Source: Acinetobacter higginsii (lineage in GTDB: Bacteria > Pseudomonadota > Gammaproteobacteria > Pseudomonadales > Moraxellaceae). From it: DNA of 64,000 bases. Below, in pieces: positions 62,602 to 64,000 of this stretch. How positions within the stretch are numbered: the first letter of the stretch is position 1; each line of letters opens with the position of its first letter. Both the position numbers and the translations under genes were made by a program. Location: positions 62,001 to 126,000 of the forward strand of contig NZ_KB850073.1 of NCBI RefSeq assembly GCF_000369525.1, written 5' to 3'. Under the pieces are notes generated by a model. That model worked only from the letters and a program-made list of their open reading frames with translations, was not told the DNA's origin and did not search any database.

Positions 62602-62636
62602 AAGATAAAAGGCGCTATTTAGGCGCCTTTTATCTT
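62602..62636. terminator. Bidirectional terminator, FadL short form / thrH
   Basis: AAGATAAAAGGCGC with its complement, 7-nt loop, T on both sides; between convergent genes. Confidence 0.92.
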
Positions 62637-62680
62637 TTAATTTTCTCCAACATACTTAAAAGAAAGCTGGAGAAAATTCA

Positions 62681-63298
62681 TTATTCAGGAATATCACGTT
62701 GCGATACCGAACGAATCGCCTGTTTTAATGCCTCATAACCATGCAATGGTGGGAACTGTGGAAATTCTGCAATCACATTGGCTGGTGCATCAAATAAGAA
62801 ACCATGATCAGCTTCACCCAGCATCGTGGTATCGTTATAAGAATCACCTGCTGCAATGACACGGAAGTTCAAACCATGTAATGCTTTTACCGCCTGACGC
62901 TTTTGATCAGGTTGACGTAATTTATACGCAGTAATCATGCCATTTTCATCAGTTTCAAGCTTATGACAGAAAATCGTTGGCCATCCCAATTGCTTCATGA
63001 GTGGATGCGCAAACTCATAAAAAGTATCAGATAAAATAATCAATTGGAAATGAGTACGTACCCATTCAACAAATTCTTTCGCGCCTTCAAATGGTCCCAT
63101 ATCAGCAATCACAGCTTGAATATCATTCAATCCCAAGCCATGTTGTTTTAAGATATTCAAACGTTGTGTCATCAGTACATCGTAATCTGGAATGTCACGT
63201 GTAGTTGCTTCGAGTTCTTTAATCCCTGTTTTTTTTGCAAAGTTAATCCAGATTTCTGGAACTAACACCCCTTCAAGATCTAGGCATACGATTTCCAT
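62681..63298 (-). CDS. thrH: Phosphoserine phosphatase / homoserine phosphotransferase ThrH
   Basis: A HAD-superfamily enzyme of 205 residues, exactly the length of Pseudomonas ThrH. Catalytic D7 and the unusual DLEG motif (D7, E9 in place of DxD), SDTFYEF, K-containing RQPDQKRQAV, and AAGDSYNDTTML. It dephosphorylates phosphoserine and can transfer the phosphate to homoserine. ATG 63298 with GGAAG 6 bp upstream is preferred to the TTG at 63310. Confidence 0.93.
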   Translation of the reverse strand: MEIVCLDLEGVLVPEIWINFAKKTGIKELEATTRDIPDYDVLMTQRLNILKQHGLGLNDIQAVIADMGPFEGAKEFVEWVRTHFQLIILSDTFYEFAHPLMKQLGWPTIFCHKLETDENGMITAYKLRQPDQKRQAVKALHGLNFRVIAAGDSYNDTTMLGEADHGFLFDAPANVIAEFPQFPPLHGYEALKQAIRSVSQRDIPE

Positions 63299-63471
63299 GA
63301 ATGCTTCCAATGTTGGTTAAAAATTGCTGTATCATAGCACTAAGATTATTCAATTTTTGCGCTGTTGTTGAATAAAATCATTTTATTCTGCAAGATTAAA
63401 ATCAATGACAAGCACACTGCTTTGCTTCGATTGATTTACAATTGTGCCCAAGCCTATCGCCAGGAACATCC

Positions 63472-64000
63472 ATGACTGTTATTCCGACTATTGACCTTGT
63501 AGATGCGCTCGCTGCTGAATATGCAGATAAATCGCCACGAGAAATTTTAGCACTTGCGTTAAGCCAGCAAGGTGAAATCGCAATTTCATTTTCAGGCGCA
63601 GAAGATGTTGTTTTAATTGATATTGCTTCTCGTCTTGGCAAACCCTTCCGTGTTTTTAGTTTGGATACGGGGCGTTTACATGCAGAGACTTACCAATTCA
63701 TTGAAACTGTTCGTAAGCACTATAAAATCGATATTGAAATTTGCTTCCCTGAGTCTGCTGCTGTTCAGCAATTCGTGACTGAAAAAGGCTTGTTTAGCTT
63801 TTTTGAAGATGGACATCAGGAATGTTGTGGAATCCGTAAAGTACAACCTCTGCGCAAGAAACTGGCAACATTGGATGGATGGATTACTGGCCAACGTAAG
63901 GATCAAAGTCCAACCCGTAGCGAAGTACCTGTGGTTCAAGCTGATGCTGGTTTTTCGGGTGAAGGCAAGCAATTGATCAAATATAACCCGCTTGCAAATT
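63472..64000 (+). CDS. cysH: Assimilatory adenylyl-sulfate reductase, N-terminal part
   Basis: The first 176 codons of a CysH reductase, running off the window. PAPS-reductase-fold motifs are ISFSGAEDVVLIDIA (PP-loop-like), FSLDTGRLHAETY and CCGIRKVQPL with the C118-C119 pair that, with a later CxxC, binds a 4Fe-4S cluster; this marks the APS-using (plant/Pseudomonas) type. It reduces APS to sulfite in cysteine synthesis. Divergent from thrH. CAGGAA precedes the ATG. Confidence 0.93.
   Translation, partial: MTVIPTIDLVDALAAEYADKSPREILALALSQQGEIAISFSGAEDVVLIDIASRLGKPFRVFSLDTGRLHAETYQFIETVRKHYKIDIEICFPESAAVQQFVTEKGLFSFFEDGHQECCGIRKVQPLRKKLATLDGWITGQRKDQSPTRSEVPVVQADAGFSGEGKQLIKYNPLAN

Noticed and set aside
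1..64000. CRISPR array, prophage, plasmid origin or secretion island
   Set aside because: No spaced direct-repeat array, phage structural genes, replication genes or integrase were seen; the one tRNA has no attachment-site duplication.

Overview
The window looks like a chromosomal segment of an Acinetobacter species. The base composition is AT-rich. The pmrC-pmrA-pmrB order and protein sequences match the Acinetobacter colistin-resistance locus. Paired OmpP1/FadL porins, a ThrH-type phosphatase and a CC-type CysH also fit that genus. I cannot name the species from sequence alone. There is no phage, plasmid or CRISPR signature; the only complete mobile element is one IS256-family insertion.

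Layout. 1-9950: an OFA-type MFS transporter (cut by the window edge); a three-gene minus-strand unit (unknown protein, SDR, Dph6-like ATP pyrophosphatase) with a tandem paralogue of the unknown protein upstream; valS; then a small accessory-looking patch with an AT-rich orphan gene bearing a phosphoribosyltransferase-like motif, a frameshifted DUF559 gene, two REP-like hairpins and a J-domain protein. 10054-18221: two exported proteins, then a ketone-body module (bdhA and GntP-type permease on one side of a LysR gene; CoA-transferase A/B and an AtoE-type permease on the other), which together would import 3-hydroxybutyrate or acetoacetate and deliver acetoacetyl-CoA. 18222-23437: an ammonium transporter and the gltIJKL acidic amino acid ABC transporter, each preceded by a sequence that fits a sigma-54 (-24/-12) promoter. 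23555-28979: a PAP2 protein and a kinase-fold protein facing the pmrCAB operon; both pmrC and the PAP2 gene have a PmrA-box-like direct repeat upstream.

29160-39932: a porin, an AmpG-like MFS protein, an acyltransferase, a patatin lipoprotein, an NfeD/SPFH pair, a YjbR protein, ispA, an isolated prpF, an AroP-type permease with a TTG start, and tRNA-Arg(CCU). 39978-49456: a PuuA-like glutamine-synthetase homologue; a BcrC-type undecaprenyl-diphosphatase gene split by the IS256 element (26-bp imperfect inverted repeats, 8-bp target duplication); a second porin behind a CitMHS citrate carrier; an AraC regulator divergent from an aldehyde dehydrogenase. 49478-59191: a CsgG/DUF4810/DUF799 lipoprotein operon and the complete kdpABCDE potassium system, with a repeat-bearing promoter. 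59590-64000: two tandem FadL-family outer-membrane proteins, thrH, and the 5' part of cysH.

Most of the window is ordinary housekeeping and catabolic DNA. The points most worth following are the predicted PmrA control of the atypical PAP2 gene, the two sigma-54 promoters on nitrogen-scavenging genes, the orphan phosphoribosyltransferase-like gene, the tandem pair of unknown proteins, and the IS-inactivated undecaprenyl-diphosphatase. All functional statements are homology by eye; no search was run.
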